A stretch of DNA of 44,214 bases, from positions 1-44,214 of the forward strand of contig VHCW01000034.1 in assembly GCA_016871575.1 (NCBI GenBank), given 5' to 3'. Under the pieces are notes generated by a model. It saw only the letters and a program-made list of their open reading frames with translations. It searched no databases and was not told the DNA's origin. Origin of the DNA: Verrucomicrobiota bacterium. Its GTDB lineage: Bacteria; Verrucomicrobiota; Verrucomicrobiia; Palsa-1439. How positions within the stretch are numbered: the first letter of the stretch is position 1; each line of letters starts with the position of its first letter. The position numbers and the translations under genes are program-made. Of the stretch, positions 42,857-44,214 are shown piece after piece.

Positions 42857-43645
42857 CTAAAAACTCTGCCTGGACTCCGGGAATCGTCCCTGTTCCACGT
42901 CTTGTTTGTAGGCGGCGCATGCTTCGCGCATGGCCGTGGTGATGTTGGCGTACACTTTTGTGTGTTTGGGAAGGCGCGGCGACAGACCGAGCATGTCGTG
43001 AATGACAAGCACCTGTCCGTCGCAATGCGGACCGGCGCCGATGCCGATGGTCGGTATGGCAATGGCCTCTGTCAGCTTCTTCGTGACGGAGGCGACCACG
43101 CACTCCACGACCACGGCGAACACACCGGCCTGTTCCAGCAGTGTGACGTCACGAAGCAACTGTTCCGCCGACTCCGTGGTTTTGCCTTGCACCTTGTAAC
43201 CACCGAGTTTCTGGACAGACTGAGGCAGGAGTCCAACGTGTCCCAACACGGGAATGCCAGCGGCAATGACCGCGCGAACTTGCGGGAGAACATCCTCGCC
43301 ACCCTCCAGTTTCACCGCGTCTGCTCCTGCTTCCACGAACCGTTGCGCGTTGGCAACGGCTTGTTCGGGCGTTTCGTAGGTGCGATAAGGCATATCGCCG
43401 ATCACCAGTGCTTTGGGTTTTACTCGCGCAACGGCCCGGACGTGGTGCAGCATCTCCTCCATTGTGACCGGCAAGGTGTTCTCGTAACCGAGCACCACCA
43501 TGCCGAGCGAATCACCAACCAGAATCACGGGGATGCCGGCTTCATCCACGAGTCTGGCGGTCGGGAAATCGTACGCAGTCAGCACGGCGATTTTCTCGCT
43601 GCGCTGCTTCATCTCCTTCAATCGTTGTGGCGTGGTTTTCACCAT
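42857..43645 (-). CDS. panB: 3-methyl-2-oxobutanoate hydroxymethyltransferase
   Basis: First committed step of pantothenate synthesis: transfers a hydroxymethyl group from 5,10-methylene-THF to 2-oxoisovalerate, giving ketopantoate. Family motifs are intact: LTAYDFPTARLVDEAGI, VGDSLGMVVLGYENTLPVT with the metal aspartate, KLEGG, GHVGLLPQS, the catalytic glutamate in VVVECV, and TIGIGAGPHCDGQVLVIHD. Length is 262 residues (usual ~263). Start ATG 43645 overlaps the folK end by seven bases. Housekeeping gene marking the end of the accessory region. Confidence 0.97.
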   Translation of the reverse strand: MVKTTPQRLKEMKQRSEKIAVLTAYDFPTARLVDEAGIPVILVGDSLGMVVLGYENTLPVTMEEMLHHVRAVARVKPKALVIGDMPYRTYETPEQAVANAQRFVEAGADAVKLEGGEDVLPQVRAVIAAGIPVLGHVGLLPQSVQKLGGYKVQGKTTESAEQLLRDVTLLEQAGVFAVVVECVVASVTKKLTEAIAIPTIGIGAGPHCDGQVLVIHDMLGLSPRLPKHTKVYANITTAMREACAAYKQDVEQGRFPESRQSF

Positions 43646-44139
43646 TCCTGTTGGACGAACCTAACGTCGCCCTCCTTCGATGGCAACTCCCGAAGCAACA
43701 TCCGCACGGTTCTCGCTGTTCCTTTCACGATCATGTCAGGGCAGATGGTGGAGAGCGGCACGAGCACGAAACGCCGCTCAGCCAGTCGCGGATGAGGAAT
43801 CACCAATTCGGTTTCCATCACTTCGCGTTCGCCAAAGTAAAGGATGTCGAGGTCAATGGTTCGCGGCGCATTTGGTCCCATTGTGCGGTCTCGCCCATGC
43901 GCATTCTCATAGGCGAGCAATTTCTTCAGCAAGGTGCGCGGCGCGCCGGTAAACTCGATTTCCAGCGCCGCATTGAGAAACTTCGGTGTCCCCGGTGGAC
44001 AATCGGCTGGCTCCGTCTCATATAACGGCGAAGCCCGGTGCCATTGTTCCGGCGAGAGACTCAGCAGGTAACGTTTGGCTTGTTGGAGATGAACCAGCCG
44101 GTCGCCGAGGTTCGAGCCGAGTCCGATGCCGACTTTCAT
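43639..44139 (-). CDS. folK: 6-hydroxymethyl-7,8-dihydropterin pyrophosphokinase
   Basis: Folate synthesis enzyme that transfers pyrophosphate from ATP to hydroxymethyl-dihydropterin. It opens GIGLGSNLGDR (the GSNLGDR signature) and carries YETEP, FLNAALEI and the HPPK signature GPNAPRTIDLDILYFG with the two metal aspartates, followed by IPHPRLAERRFVLVPL. Length is 166 residues, normal. Start ATG 44139 is six bases from the dapB stop. Folate made here is also the cofactor source for PanB. Confidence 0.97.
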   Translation of the reverse strand: MKVGIGLGSNLGDRLVHLQQAKRYLLSLSPEQWHRASPLYETEPADCPPGTPKFLNAALEIEFTGAPRTLLKKLLAYENAHGRDRTMGPNAPRTIDLDILYFGEREVMETELVIPHPRLAERRFVLVPLSTICPDMIVKGTARTVRMLLRELPSKEGDVRFVQQEW

Positions 44140-44145
44140 GGCCGC

Positions 44146-44214
44146 TCAACGCAGGCCCAGAACGTCCTGCATGTCGTACAAGCCGGGTTTCTGCGCGACC
44201 GCCCACTTGGCGGC
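44146..44214 (-). CDS. dapB: 4-hydroxy-tetrahydrodipicolinate reductase, C-terminal end (partial)
   Basis: Twenty-two codons and a stop run off the window edge: AAKWAVAQKPGLYDMQDVLG fits the conserved DapB C-terminus (A-A-x-W...KxxGLYDMxDVLGL). DapB reduces hydroxy-tetrahydrodipicolinate in lysine/meso-diaminopimelate synthesis. It is upstream of folK on the same strand with a six-base gap, so a dapB-folK-panB transcript is likely. Confidence 0.85.
   Translation of the reverse strand, partial: AAKWAVAQKPGLYDMQDVLGLR

Overview
This window reads as a high-GC piece of a PVC-superphylum chromosome, most likely Verrucomicrobiota (Pedosphaerales/Limisphaerales-like); the taxon is inferred, since no rRNA is present. 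The grounds are a Ser/Thr kinase fused to TPR and LeuRR-like repeats, many secreted BNR/sialidase-like proteins, a CxPSR sulfatase, GH78 and GH106 rhamnosidases, a VCBS-repeat protein, AraC regulators beside sugar genes, and a dapB-folK-panB housekeeping edge. I saw no tRNA, rRNA, CRISPR array, integrase or transposase.

Layout. (1) 1-2537: C-terminal part of a membrane kinase and a small coupled membrane protein. (2) 2538-28678: a carbohydrate-degradation locus. On the minus strand are an AraC regulator and a GH78 alpha-L-rhamnosidase. On the plus strand are a decayed SGNH hydrolase and an ATGA-coupled operon (FAD oxidoreductase, FGE-like/sialidase fusion, GH106 rhamnosidase, sulfatase, esterase). 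A second plus-strand run holds an RraA-like protein, a BNR_4 lyase-like protein, an (alpha/alpha) barrel protein, a GH105-type unsaturated uronyl hydrolase, KduI and a 27-codon stump of kduD. A third run holds a large unassigned secreted protein, a hexuronate-type MFS transporter, a URO-D family protein and a serine hydrolase. Together these suggest removal of sulfate and acyl groups from a rhamnose/uronic-acid polysaccharide (ulvan- or rhamnogalacturonan-like), lyase cleavage, release of unsaturated uronate by GH105, and its isomerisation by KduI. (3) 28706-35028: a near-leaderless promoter, a ferredoxin-reductase-like flavoprotein, a B12-type radical SAM protein with a CX4CX2C cluster motif, and four glycosyltransferases. 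(4) 35056-42789: a minus-strand operon of two sialidase-like proteins, two DHDPS/NAL-family proteins (with a sialidase fragment between them) and a VCBS protein, divergent from a second AraC regulator. (5) 42857-44214: panB, folK and the 3' end of dapB.

The strongest unexplained signal is a 41-bp DNA element present three times (7138-7178, 16966-17006, 22852-22892). It contains a near-palindrome TTTGTGCATAA(A) and TGGAACGC. Each copy is followed at fixed distance by a -10-like hexamer and, 37-39 bases later, a start codon. It looks like the promoter/operator of one regulon, probably that of the AraC regulator encoded next to copy A. One copy starts immediately after the kduD stump and another drives a pseudogene. 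A second theme is short palindromic or tandem repeats accepted in frame inside coding genes (GH106, the 22939 gene, one glycosyltransferase).
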